From Allodiplogaster sudhausi (taxonomy: Eukaryota; Nematoda; Chromadorea; Rhabditida; Diplogasteridae): a DNA stretch of 64,000 bases. Positions 25,015-35,393 of this stretch are shown one piece after another. A program made the translations under genes and the position numbers. Within the stretch, counting starts at the first letter, position 1; each line of letters starts with the position of its first letter. The stretch lies in NCBI GenBank assembly GCA_945643635.1, contig CALZFC010000248.1, positions 7,063,501 to 7,127,500 on the forward strand, given 5' to 3'. The notes under the pieces are model-generated. The model did no database searches. It was given only the letters and a program-made list of their open reading frames with translations, and was not told where the DNA came from.

Positions 25015-26017
25015 TTCACTCTATCCCCTGACATTTGCATGAAATACTATTCACGCTACTTAGAATCGCCCCCGATCCCACTCTCAATACTTTCCTTTCT
25101 TTTCTCCATAAAGGAGTCAACGCAACAATTAGACGTTGACTCCCTCTTTAGAGAGTGGGAGTGAGAGAAAGAGTACGAGAGAGAAAGAGTACGAGAGAGA
25201 GAGAGACAGAACGAGAGAGAGAGAGAGAGAGAGAGACAGAACGAGAGAGAGAGTGAGAGTGAGGCTACGAGGAAATAAGGAGAATTGAAAGTTAGTACAG
25301 AACGGGAAAGAGAGAGACAGAGAGAGTTTGAGAGAGAGAGAGAGGCAAAGTTAATTAAAAGAGAAAGCGAATGGTAATAAAGACAGGCAAAGAACGTAAT
25401 GTTAAGGAACTCTCTCACATCAGTGTTAAGATGGAATTTCCAGAACTGCCGGCTTCAAAGCACGCTTTCCACTAATCTGGTACAAGATTCAGGGAGAATC
25501 TGTCAACGTAAATATAGCAAAAGATGACAAGGTAAAGAAATTATTGCGAAATAAACTGTTATAAAAAATTTCTAAAAGCTACTCCGTATTTTCTCTCTTT
25601 ATCACAAAAAAAAATCTTGGCCCATTGAACCATGCGCAATCTTTTAACTAATACTCCTAGACGTGTTTCAAAATGCTCATCGTAAATTACTTTTCAAGGA
25701 AGAGGCTTAAATGGACATAGGGTTAAAAGAACAGAGTGCCTCTCGCCCGTTAGATGCACGATTATCCTCACAATCAGGGGTTTCCTGAGGATAATCTTGT
25801 ATCCCCCCGAGGAACCATGATGTTAGAAAAAATCTCTTAAACGGCACGTACCGGCCGGGAAGAGGCAGGCGATGAAGAGTGTAGCGGTGGCGGCAAGCCA
25901 TGGCAGGAGGCTGCTGCTGGCTCTTCGAGTCCTCCTTGGGGCCGTAATTTCGGTGTGTTCTGCTCCCGACGACGTTTCGCAAAGAGCCGGCCGAACGCGC
26001 ACTCGTCGAGGAAGCAT
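9783..26017 (-). CDS. Large secreted/GPI-anchored protein with three ET/Ly6-like cysteine modules
   Basis: I read 24 exons on the minus strand: 26017-25852, 18717-18645, 18437-18355, 17972-17872, 17373-17284, 17095-16990, 16837-16746, 16448-16343, 16112-16049, 15890-15835, 15710-15619, 14085-14022, 13888-13783, 13606-13522, 13331-13218, 13093-12985, 12611-12555, 12381-12248, 11968-11818, 11556-11497, 11259-11147, 10737-10687, 10496-10231, 9984-9783. All phases agree and give 846 residues. Exon 1 holds a hydrophobic signal/anchor core (SSLLPWLAATATLFIACLFP) after an unusually long 33-residue N-region. Three cysteine modules follow, each starting CxxC and ending CxC(x4-5)CN: about residues 56-171 (ECLVCAE to YCLCREGRCN), 312-428 (LHCMQCGQ to CVCSSADNCN) and 567-674 (LRCGECAA to YCLCAEHLCN). 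Linkers are acidic or Thr/Pro-rich, with LNLAPI recurring in two of them. The C-terminus is Gln-rich and then hydrophobic (SSFLLLLLTTTVLLV), as in GPI-anchored proteins. Intron 1 is 7.1 kb of CT/GA repeats. Function unknown; ET/Ly6 modules usually mediate extracellular binding. The E22 donor (GTCGAA) is the weakest splice site. Confidence 0.8.
9986..10079. repeat. (GA)n tract beside the last exon of the ET gene
   Basis: On the gene strand this is a CT tract running straight into the acceptor CTCTCCAG of the terminal exon, so it acts as the polypyrimidine tract. Confidence 0.9.
11030..12240. repeat. CT tracts in introns of the ET gene (11034-11068, 12000-12238)
   Basis: The second tract lies directly after the donor of the Thr-rich linker exon (ends 12248), so on the gene strand the intron begins GTACTTGTTAGAGAGAGAGA. 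Confidence 0.85.
12630..12946. repeat. CT microsatellites (12635-12692 and 12850-12946)
   Basis: Imperfect and perfect CT runs in the intron between exons 16 and 17 of the ET gene. Confidence 0.9.
14425..14500 (+). pseudogene. tRNA-like relic (A and B boxes), left arm of the foldback element
   Basis: GTAGCGCAGTAGGTTGCACG resembles a tRNA A box/D arm, and 40 bases on CAGGTTCGAATCCC is a near-perfect B box. The stems do not fold into a full cloverleaf, so it is a tRNA-derived (SINE-head-like) sequence and not a tRNA gene. Confidence 0.5.
15236..15326 (-). pseudogene. tRNA-like relic, right arm of the foldback element
   Basis: On the minus strand GGAGTGCAGTGGGTTACGTG is followed by CACAGGTTCGAACC. 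It is the inverted, diverged partner of the sequence at 14425-14500. Confidence 0.45.
16145..16690. repeat. GA tracts in two ET-gene introns
   Basis: GA runs lie at 16153-16181 and in 16480-16680. On the gene strand they are CT tracts upstream of the acceptors of exons 9 and 8. Confidence 0.9.
17410..17600. repeat. GA tract upstream of ET exon 5 acceptor
   Basis: A near-perfect GA run (17412-17451) followed by imperfect GA/GGA sequence. It is CT on the gene strand. Confidence 0.9.
18718..25851. repeat. 7.1-kb first intron of the ET gene, packed with CT/GA repeats
   Basis: No exon was recognised in this interval. It contains about twenty CT or GA tracts on alternating strands, for example 19196-19256, 19460-19540, 19665-19760, 19900-20120, 20640-20698, 21040-21122, 21605-21650, 21965-22050, 22250-22485, 22680-22775, 23640-23725, 24080-24165, 24800-25020 and 25145-25345. 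A GCT triplet run is at 24620-24640 and a G-run near 24490. Unique DNA between tracts is short. Confidence 0.85.
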
Positions 26018-26853
26018 TTTCACTCTCTCTCTCTCTCTCTCTCTGGAGACGTATTTTTTCTTTGGATATGAGATATGCATTCAACGGTATTTTACAGTAT
26101 ACAGCGCAGAAAAGAGAGATAAGACCGAGAGTAGGAGGGATTGAGAGGAAAGAGATAGAGAGTGAGAGAGAAGAGAGAGAACTGTTAGGGAAAGAGAGGG
26201 AACGAGAGCGAAGAAAGAAAAATACAGAGTAGAGAGATATGTATGTAGATAGCAAGAAAGAGAAAGAGTAGTGAAAAAATACAGAGAAGATGCCGAGAGA
26301 TAGGGAGAGACAGAAATGGAGATGTAGGAGAACAAGAGAATTTATTGCATCTATGTTTACAAGTCTTATGAACGATATTGCAATTTGATACCATGGAAAG
26401 AATTTAACTTTGACAAAACACGATATTGTACCATTCGCGCAATACAATCCGAAATGTACACGTTGACTGAGAATGAGATTTTTTGAGGAATGAGGATGAG
26501 TGAAAGAGCTTGAGATACGGAAACTGTAAGAGAAAGATAGCAAAAGAGCCAGACAGAGATTGTGATTGCGAGAGTGATTGAGAGAGAGAGAAATTTTGAG
26601 GGAGTTAAGCCAAAGAGAAATTGTGATATAGAGACAGAGAGAGAGAGGGAGAGAGAGAGAGGTAGCAAGTGAGGACAAATGCAAAACCAGAGGAGATCGG
26701 CCTCGTGTAATTAGAAAAAAGGCATCTTGAAGAAGCGAGTAGTGATCTCGGAAAGCTATGTAGGTGCGATACGTAATGGGGCTGGAGGGGAGAAGGGAGG
26801 AGGATGCCGACAGAGAGGGAGGGGGAAGGAGATAGAGAGATAGTGGGAGAGAC

Positions 26854-26902
<49 letters not shown>

Positions 26903-27400
26903 TAGTGATGGATATTGAGGACACGAGGGAAACTCACGCCAAAAAACTCGCGAGAATCAGAGGAGAGAGAGAGAGAGAGAGAAGAGAGAGAAAGAGAGAG
27001 AGAGAGAGTGAGGAGAGAGAAAGAGAGAGGTACTCGGCATGGTCAGGCAGGCACCTCTGAGTCCTCTCTAGCTACCTGCCGCCCCATGGAATAGAGAGAG
27101 GGAGAGAGGAGGCACGGGGGACCTGTGTGAGGACTGCGCGTTTGATGATGGCTTGGCGGTTGGGGCTGGGCCTCAGGGGGGCTGGATGAAAACTCCCCAC
27201 TGGCCCTCTCTCTCTCTCGCTCTCTCTTCCTCTGCCTCTCTTCCTCTCTCTCCCTCTCACTCTCTATCTCTCTCACTCCCTCTCTCACTCTTTCTCCCTC
27301 TCTCTCTCTTTCTATCTTTCTCTATCTCTCCCTCTCTCTCTCTCTCTCTCTCTTCCTCTCACTGCCCAGGTTAGCTTTCCAAGTGCTGACGGAAGAGTGT

Positions 27401-27453
<53 letters not shown>

Positions 27454-27896
27454 AAGAGGAAGAGGATAAAAAGAAGAGCGAGGGATGTCGAGTGTAGAAG
27501 ACATGTGAATGTGTGAGTTTCCTCAAATCCCAACAGTTATTACACATCTCTCTGAATCAAGTGAGATTCATTGGTGAAAATACATGTATGTACATATATT
27601 TGAGCATACATACATGTATGTACATACACACGTAAATTCATACATACATACAAATAGATGCAATAAATAGTATCTCCCATTTACACTAATAATACTCATC
27701 TTGTCATCGTTATGTTGTCTCCATAAATATCTGCACTCTCTCTAATCATTATCTCTCTCTCTCTCATTCTGTCACTCTCTCCTCCCTTCTTTCTCCATTG
27801 CCGCTTTGGCTGGCGGCAAGTAATGTTGTTGCACTTGATCTGTAGCGACTGTTGAAATGTAGACGTCGGCTCCTTTCTAGGTTAATCGAGCGAGAG

Positions 27897-27932
<36 letters not shown>

Positions 27933-28400
27933 AGGAACATGGTGAGAGATGAACAGTACTGAGAGAGTGGGTGATAGAGAGACAGATAGAGAAAGTGAGG
28001 GAGAGAGAAAGAAAGAAAGAGAGTGAGAGATGGAGACACCAGGGAAGATAGCAATACAGGGATATTGAGGTCTGTGAAATGAAGAAAGGGAAAGAAGGGC
28101 GTGACTTCTCTCGTCAAAAGGCGTCAACAATAGCCGCCTCGGTGTTCAGGATTGCCGGATTAGACACACTCATACGGATCGAGATTAGCCTCGCTGATGG
28201 TGCGCAAAACCCGCCGGGTCTAGGATGCGGTTCGTTCGGATTCCATGTTGAGTGAGGCGAGTCAATGAGCTTAACAGAATACTTTCAGATTATCCTTGGC
28301 GTAAAGATTCGTTGCGGTAGCTTTAGCAGGCGAAATCTACATACATATCGTAGAACAAGATCAAGATCCGGACGACGAAAACTCGGCTGGCCTAGGTTGC
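26018..28400. repeat. Intergenic repeat-rich stretch between ET and phosphatase genes
   Basis: GA/CT tracts at 26100-26240, 26570-26660, 26860-26900, 26960-27030, 27205-27360, 27400-27460, 27750-27780 and 27895-28030. A TACATGTATG-type short repeat occurs at 27575-27650. No gene was recognised. Confidence 0.8.
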
Positions 28401-28702
28401 CAGAATGTTCGCACTGATAGTGGAGAAGCGTAGGAATGTCCATGCGTGAGATAAATGAATGAAGTCTCGAGAAAATTAGAACGACATTTGCTTAGAAATG
28501 TTGGCAAAAAAACACAAATATTATCCAAAAATGAAGCGTGCTCTACTAACAATAAATCATAATATCATTTATCAAAGGGCAAATAACATTGACAAAACAA
28601 AAACAAGAAAAAAACATACAGTATACATTTGTAAAATGTGAAAATGAGAAAGCGCGTAATCCTATACATTTTTCGATCGTTCGTATTAATCGAAGACAGT
28701 TC

Positions 28703-29900
28703 CTATGCTGTTCTCGTGAAGAGTGCAACGAGAGCGACAAGGAGTGTTCCTGAAAAAACGTGCGATTATTTTATTTGGTCAGGACCAATCTTCAAAAATG
28801 AACACAAAAAAACTTTATGAAAAATTAGATAATTCAAATAAAACATAAATCACTCACCGACGAAGCCTGACAAGCTAGCGCCGCTTTCCGTCGTTGTCTC
28901 CGTCGTAGGGTCAGTAACTGAGAGAGAGAGAGAACATTATGACTGTATACTAAAAATATATATTTTTTTTAAATTTTATTTGTGCTAAGCCATTATTCCA
29001 GACCACCCACTAAAATGAGCATTAAGCCCATGTTTGAATTCGCGCACTTTTGCCTGAATAAAAGGCGGGAGAGGTTGGAGAGATGTAGTTTGCTACTGTA
29101 TGCATTCGAGAACCTGGAGGACCCGGCGGCTTGTCTGTGTTCGGCGGCGGCTGTGTAGGCTGAGTGGGAGCAGGCGAAGACGTTGGGGGCGGCTCGTTAC
29201 CGGGCGACGTCTTGCAGAGCTGTCAAGTCAAAGAGAAATTTTTTAATTTTTTAGTTATCTTTCTTACTTTAATTTATACATTATATATATATATATATAT
29301 AATATTTATCGAGAATGCCACATTACCGGTTAAGTGGAAAATGACCTTGTGCTATTGAAATCTTTTTTTTTCGTTACCGGACTATTCAAATGATTTATAA
29401 GGCAAGCACCCTGGTAAATTTCTTAAATGTTTTGTATCAAAATTAATAAGTTAAAAAAGTAATCAAGAAGCCTTTCAAATATGTACCTCTGCCGCATTGC
29501 CAGGGTCGTATTTGGCCGCTTGGTCGGCGAGTGCGGCGCGTGGGCAAAAGTCGTCGTCAATTGGGCAGCCGGCCACCTGGAGACGGAGAGAGAGAGGGAT
29601 AGAGAGAGGGAGGGAGAAAGTTTGAGAGAAAGAGAGATAGAGAATGAGATGAAGAGCATGATGGAAGAGAGAAGAGAGACTGAGAAAGAAATGAATGGCA
29701 GAAAGATTGAGGGAGAGAGAGAGAGAGAAATGGAAGAGCGAGAGAAAAGAATGAAGAGAAAATGAGGCAGAGAAAGGAAAGAGAGAAAGTGAATGACCTT
29801 GGCCGTCAGCACATCAATGTTGTCAGCGCCGAGGTCGCCGGCGCCATCTTCGCCGGCTCCGCGATGGTACAGGAACTGCATCAATTATTTATTATTTAGT

Positions 29901-29942
<42 letters not shown>

Positions 29943-32900
29943 TGATGTTCCTCCAAAATGGCCGAAATGTTCCAATCAGCGCGCATTAAATATCTCATCG
30001 CAGACACCTTGGATCACATTGATTCTGTTTTCGTTGAAAAGGAAATTATATTCCACATACTGCACAAGTATTACTTCATTCCAAATATGAGTTGGAAAGG
30101 AGTAAAATGACTTGGAAGTTTTAGTATGGCGCCATGCTCTAATCTTTAAACTTTATTTTAACCCTCTAAATATGGTCACCGTACAGTCAATCATAGTGTG
30201 CTGGATGTGGCAAAACAAGAGGTTTCTGAATATATAAAGATCTTTTCATATAATTTACTTCCCAACGAGCTACAACTTGCGTGCCATTTGGAACATTGCG
30301 CGCGCAGCGTTCCAAATCGGCCATTTTGGCGGTACATCACTGTATATATATATAGTATATATATATAAAGTAAATACGTATTTTAATTAATTAGTTAATT
30401 ATGTTAATAAATTAATTGATACATCATTCAACATGCCTTCAAGAAGTAGGAGCCGTTATTGTGCTTGTAGAGCTCCGTCAGAATGGCAGCCGCGTAATGT
30501 GGATAGCCACCGGCCTTGGGCACAAAGTCCTTGGCTTCCAGTGTCGAGAGGTACGCGGCCAGTGTGGTGTCATGCTGGCAAATTGAGGTGGTGCATTTTT
30601 AGTTATCTATTGAGCTTGTAGTGAAATGTTGGTTATTTTTTTTAAATTGAAATGCTAAGTGCCAGAAATATGGTGCGACTTGGTCGTAGTGACGTGTTGC
30701 ATTAAGCGAATAATATTTCTTTTTTTCTCTTTTTTTCTTTTTTTCTTTGTTCAAACAACACATGTTTTTGATGTGTTAGTGAATATAATTTTAGGTAATT
30801 GAATATTTTTGCAAATCTGAAATAATAATAAAGCCAACATAAACACTGACTGCCGAGATGACGAAATACTTGAGGTCCTTGAACTTTGGCTTGCACTCTT
30901 TCTTCTCTTCGATGCAGTCAATCTTCATGTTGATGTAGTCGTTGACGAGTCGGATCAGCGAGCCTTTAAGAGAGAGTTTTTTTGGAGTTTTTTTCTTATT
31001 TCTTAGTTTCAAAACTTACATTCAAAATTAATGTTTTTGTTACGGAATTATATGCTTAGAATCCAAGAGAAAGTATTCGCGCAAACCTCCTCGAATCTTC
31101 TTAATTTCCGTGCCAATATCGAGGCCGTTGTACTGGTAGGAGACTGAATATTGGAATTGATTGTGACGTTACTATGAGAGCATACAGTTAGGACGAAGCC
31201 ACAATTGTGTATTTGTTTTTCATTACTTTTCACGCGTAAACGGAAGTAATTTTTAACTAATTTAAATTCTTTATAAACATGTTTAAAAAGAACTTATGGT
31301 TAGACATAAATGAAATAAATTGTTCGCCCTACGGAGTCCGTTCTGGAAGTTCTCGACGGCGTCGTTGATAAGGTCGATGTTGTCTGCTATACGAGGATAC
31401 CACGGATAGAGCGTCGATGTGTCGTTGCGGTAGAGTTTCTAGAATATACTTGTTAAAAAATTAAGAACACACAAAATTTCGGCCATAATCCTTTGTTTCT
31501 GTAGCTATTAGCCACCCTCCTATTTTATAACCAGAAGAAGGGCCAAACATTTGATCACTACTGTAGAATCATTGAGGGCATGGTTCGATTAATTGGAAAA
31601 AAAATTCAAGGCATAAACCGAAAAACTATTTAGTTTGTAAGATATTGTGCATCGTATATATTAAAAAAAAAACTAGTAAGTGTCCAAATAAATACTAGGA
31701 AATACAGGCAGTTTTACTTCATACATACATACTTCAATGTACATGCCGTCAGCAATCTTCCACAGATTGTCCGAGTCGATCGTTGTGTTGAGTGTTTTCG
31801 ACATGAGGTCAAGCGTCTTCTTGACCTGTTTCAATATTGTTTTCGCGCCTTTTTTCAAATTTAAATTTTAGTCAAATTGAACTTGGCGCCAGTGATTACG
31901 GTAGCTATTTGCTTCTTAATACCAGTGGCTTGTTGATGTAGTTGAGGAATTCGGGCGATTTCTTGGCGATCTCCCACAACTCTTTCTGTCGTTTGCAATC
32001 GGCGTCCGTATTGCCAACCTAATAAGAAGTTTATTTATTTATTTATTTATATTATTTAGTTTATAATTGAAATATATCATCTTTTTACGAACATTTTAAT
32101 TCCCATAATGAGAGATTTAAAAAATAAAATAAATCGTTGAAAATCTCCAACATAATCAGTTGGCTCGTCGACCGTGTGAATCGCGATGGGAACAAAGTTC
32201 TTTGGCCACGTCGTGATGTCCGGATAGTCGAGTCCGGGCCTAATGGAAGGCATGGAAAAAAAGTATTTTACAAATATTTTTCTTTCTTTAAAAAGGAGCT
32301 ATTAGAAATTTTTTGATATAATTTTCATTTTAAAAAAGAGTGGGCATCATTACTCTCATTATAGCGTGCTTTTTCTTCGGCCGCACAAAGCCGCCACGGG
32401 AAAAATATGTAGCACACGAGAATGACAGAGTAATGCCTACAACTCCCAGGGTGAATGTGCGCGGTAATTCTCGAACCTGCTGTTCTAATTGTTTTTCAGT
32501 TATTTTCCTCTTTTAAATATGTAGATAGATAAATATTATGTTTTGAAAATTATATTATCATTCTTATCCGTACTTGTTGTCGTTCTCCGCCTGCGAGTAC
32601 ATGCCGATCATGTTGGACATGGCCGAGATGATGGTGCGGTTGACGTCGGTGGACCGGACGAAGACCTCAAAAGATTCTTTTACATTATTTTGTTATGTAT
32701 ATTATACTACTAATTATATTAATTAAAATATAGTAATTAAAGGAAGTATCCGGCGAATTATTATACATTAACGCTAGAGAACCAGTTTGAATGAGCGCGC
32801 TCATAAATATGCCTGTCGCTCGGTCGAGAGAGCATGAGAAATAAGAGGGCGGCTATGACCTACCGTAGCTAATTCTCTACCCGCCAGTTTTCGCGTTACT

Positions 32901-33503
32901 ATTGCTCAGAATATAATGGGAGAAAATCGCTCAAACTTTCTGTACAAGATGAGCTTATCCATGCAGAAAAAAGACATGTTAATTATTCCCCGGATAATTC
33001 CTTTAAAATATTTAATTAGCTGGTTTTTTTTTAAATAAAATAAAGCATAATTTCTTCAACAAAAAAACCGTTTGCACTTTCCGTTTCCTTTGTTACCATA
33101 AACCCTCTCTAATGCATCATAAATCATATAAAGTGATAAGTAAGGATTATGTATGAGATTATCTTTCTTGCCTACTCATGACTCAAGTGATACTCTGTAG
33201 AGTCTTTTATGACGTCACCTAACCCCTCTCCCCCAGCTTACCTCATTCGATCGGTACTGCTTGTTTAGCAAGTTGACCTTCGTGATGTACATGTCGCGAA
33301 GCATCGAGCCCAGTTTGACGTGCTGCGACATGCCGCGCTGTTAAAAGAAATTAATTAATTAATTAATTACTGTGAGTTTATGTATTTAATATTACCGTAT
33401 TTTATTTTTCAACCATTTCAATGGTATGTTTCTTCTTCTTGAAGGCTTTCCTTTTTCATTCGGTCTGACAGAGAGCATAACAGTGAGAGTGAGAATTGTG
33501 GAG

Positions 33504-33555
<52 letters not shown>

Positions 33556-34136
33556 AAAGAGACATTATTAAGATGAGTGAAATAGAGAGGATGACAGACA
33601 TCGTATGTAGTTGAATGGAGACAAAAAAACAAAGGATCACCGTCGACAGCTGGCCATAGCCACCACCGCCCTGTGTCCAGAACGACTCGTTGACCTTGTC
33701 GCCCGGGAATGGCTCGGTGGGCGCGCGGTCACCGTGGCGCCACATCTGTTAAATAGATCATTTTAGTGTGTTCTACCGTATATCCATGGTGCTATGTCAG
33801 AAATTTTTAGTGTGTGCCACAGTATGTCATATTTATAAACATGCTTGTTAATGCTTACGTAATGAATATGGTGTTTTTAGAATAAAAAAAAACTTTTAGT
33901 TTTTCATCTTTTGCTCATATAATAACCTTTGTTCATCTTCGATAAGAATATGTGTGAGGTTCGGGCTCATGGAACATAGATATTTATTTAAGGTAGATCA
34001 GTACCGCGCTCACGAAGACGAGCGTTAGATTCTTGGGATCGAGCGCTCTCTTGACGCGTCGGCGAGAGGGGTCGGCGGCATCTGTTGAGATAAGAAGACA
34101 AGCGGCCAAGAAGCACAGCAGTATCCGGAACTTCAT
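28703..34136 (-). CDS. Histidine acid phosphatase, secreted or membrane-anchored
   Basis: Sixteen exons: 34136-34005, 33745-33641, 33337-33242, 32665-32574, 32239-32152, 32018-31923, 31825-31733, 31438-31333, 31143-31087, 30963-30851, 30574-30437, 29875-29798, 29576-29487, 29219-29114, 28917-28858, 28749-28703. Together they encode 498 residues with consistent phases. A signal peptide (MKFRILLCFLAACLLISTDA) starts the protein. The catalytic RHGDRAP (about residues 47-53) opens exon 2, whose GGGGYGQLS matches the family. RSTDVNRT follows, and the second active-site motif HDTT begins exon 11 (His327, Asp328). These are the nucleophile His, phosphate-binding Arg and proton-donor Asp regions of branch-2 histidine phosphatases, which hydrolyse phosphomonoesters at acid pH. 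Two Cys pairs in the C-terminal part look like disulphides. A Pro/Thr-rich stalk precedes a short hydrophobic tail (TLLVALVALFTRTA), suggesting a GPI or membrane anchor. Nematode relatives include intestinal acid phosphatases. Intron 11 starts with GC in place of GT. The ATG directly follows TTATTATCAG, a likely trans-splice site. Confidence 0.93.
29580..29790. repeat. GA-rich tract in a phosphatase intron
   Basis: Imperfect GA/GGA sequence between exons 12 and 13. On the gene strand it is a CT tract leading into the acceptor TCTCCAG. Confidence 0.85.
29940..30342. mobile_element. Mariner-like MITE in intron 11 of the phosphatase gene
   Basis: The left end reads CAGTGATGTTCCTCCAAAAT and the right end is its imperfect inverse, ATTTTGGCGGTACATCACTG. 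The element sits inside an (AT)n run, so the expected TA target duplication is met on both sides. About 400 bp, no open frame. These features fit a non-autonomous Tc1/mariner-type element. Confidence 0.7.
32338..32445. repeat. Short foldback-like element, copy 2
   Basis: GGGCATCATTACTCTCATTA is partly mirrored by AGAATGACAGAGTAATGCC about 60 bases later. Its core (TTCTTCGGCCGCACAAAGCC) resembles the element at 4930-5035. It lies in intron 4 of the phosphatase gene. Confidence 0.4.
32737..33006. mobile_element. TTAA-flanked MITE, copy 1 (intron 3 of the phosphatase gene)
   Basis: It begins TTAAAGGAAGTATCCGG and ends CCGGATAATTCCTTTAA, i.e. inverted termini with TTAA at each edge, as for piggyBac-type insertions. 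About 270 bp without coding capacity. The interior (GCTCATAAATATGCCTGTCG, CGCTCAAACTTTC) is inverted relative to the copy at 34153-34436. Confidence 0.75.
33508..33553. repeat. (GA)n microsatellite in phosphatase intron 2
   Basis: GA run of about 45 bases with two interruptions; CT on the gene strand. Confidence 0.9.
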
Positions 34137-34152
34137 CTGATAATAACGAGAG

Positions 34153-34436
34153 TTAAAGGAGGTATCCGGAGAATAATTAACCTAAGTTTTTTTCTACAAG
34201 GATAAGTCATCTTGGTCTAAAACATATATCCTGAAAGTTTGAGCGATTTTCTTTCATTACACTCTGAGCAATAGTAACGTGAAAAATCGCGGGTAGAGAA
34301 TTAGCTACGGTAGGTCAGGGCCGCCCTCCTATTTCACATGCTCTCTCGACCGAGCGACAGGCAACTTTTTGAGCGCGCGCATTCAAAGTGGTTTTCTAGC
34401 ACTACTGTATAATGATTCGTCGGATACTTCCTTTAA
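34153..34436. mobile_element. TTAA-flanked MITE, copy 2 (just upstream of the phosphatase start)
   Basis: It runs from TTAAAGGAGGTATCCGG to GTCGGATACTTCCTTTAA, about 284 bp, and is a diverged inverted copy of 32737-33006. Its nearer edge is 17 bases from the phosphatase ATG (34136), so it occupies the region where the promoter or 5' outron should be. Confidence 0.75.
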
Positions 34437-35349
34437 AGAAGAATGCTGCACTCGATTCATTGGCAAATTTGGTGTGAATTGAATTACTCGACATCATATT
34501 TGATAGCTATGACGCTGTGCAGGGAAAAAGTCGAGTTGTGCGACATTTGGGCAACTTGTTTCACTTCCCGTTCACTTGCCTTGTCAATTTTTTTTCTCTG
34601 TCTCTCTCTCTCTCGCTGTCTCTCTCTCCTTCTCCCTCTGTTCTCTCAACTCGCATACATAATGACTCGGCTATCTCAACATAAATATGAATCTTTTCTC
34701 TCCATCTCTTTCCTCCACTCTCTCGTTATCTTACTCTCTCTCTGCTATAGTTTTAGTAATTCAAACATTTTCTGATAAGCGCAGTTACATAATAGTTACA
34801 GCTGTCAGCAGTTGAGCAAAGAAAGATCATACTTGAAACGACTTGGAGATAAGACTGTTTTGCTGTCACCAACAGTCAAAACATGGAGGAATTCCAAAAT
34901 TGAGGTTGTTAAAACAATACGAATCGAAAAGAAGGAAAAATTCCAGTTAATGAATCGGGTATACACTATAGGCGAAGGAATAGAGAAGAAAGGGGGAAGC
35001 TGCAGTCGGCAGCAGCGTTAATCAGAAGTGGAAGTGAGAGTGTGTGAAGAAAGTGTCTTCCGCTTCTTCCCGCTTGTCCTTGTCTTCTTTATCTAGCGCC
35101 TTCGTTGGGGCTGTCCAGGACTTAGTGTGCATTTCTCTTCTATTCCAACAGAAGACAGCTTTATCAGTGTCTAGTCTTATCGAACTGAGAGCGCTCATTC
35201 TTTCACTATTATTCAGAGTGGACGTGAAGCAGGTTCCATGATTCAGCGGCAACTAAACATGGCGCCAGAGACTAAGAGCGCTGATAAGAGAGGCAACTCT
35301 GAGTAATGGGAAGAGGTGAGAGAGAGAGAGAGATAGAGAGGAGAGAGAA

Positions 35350-35393
<44 letters not shown>

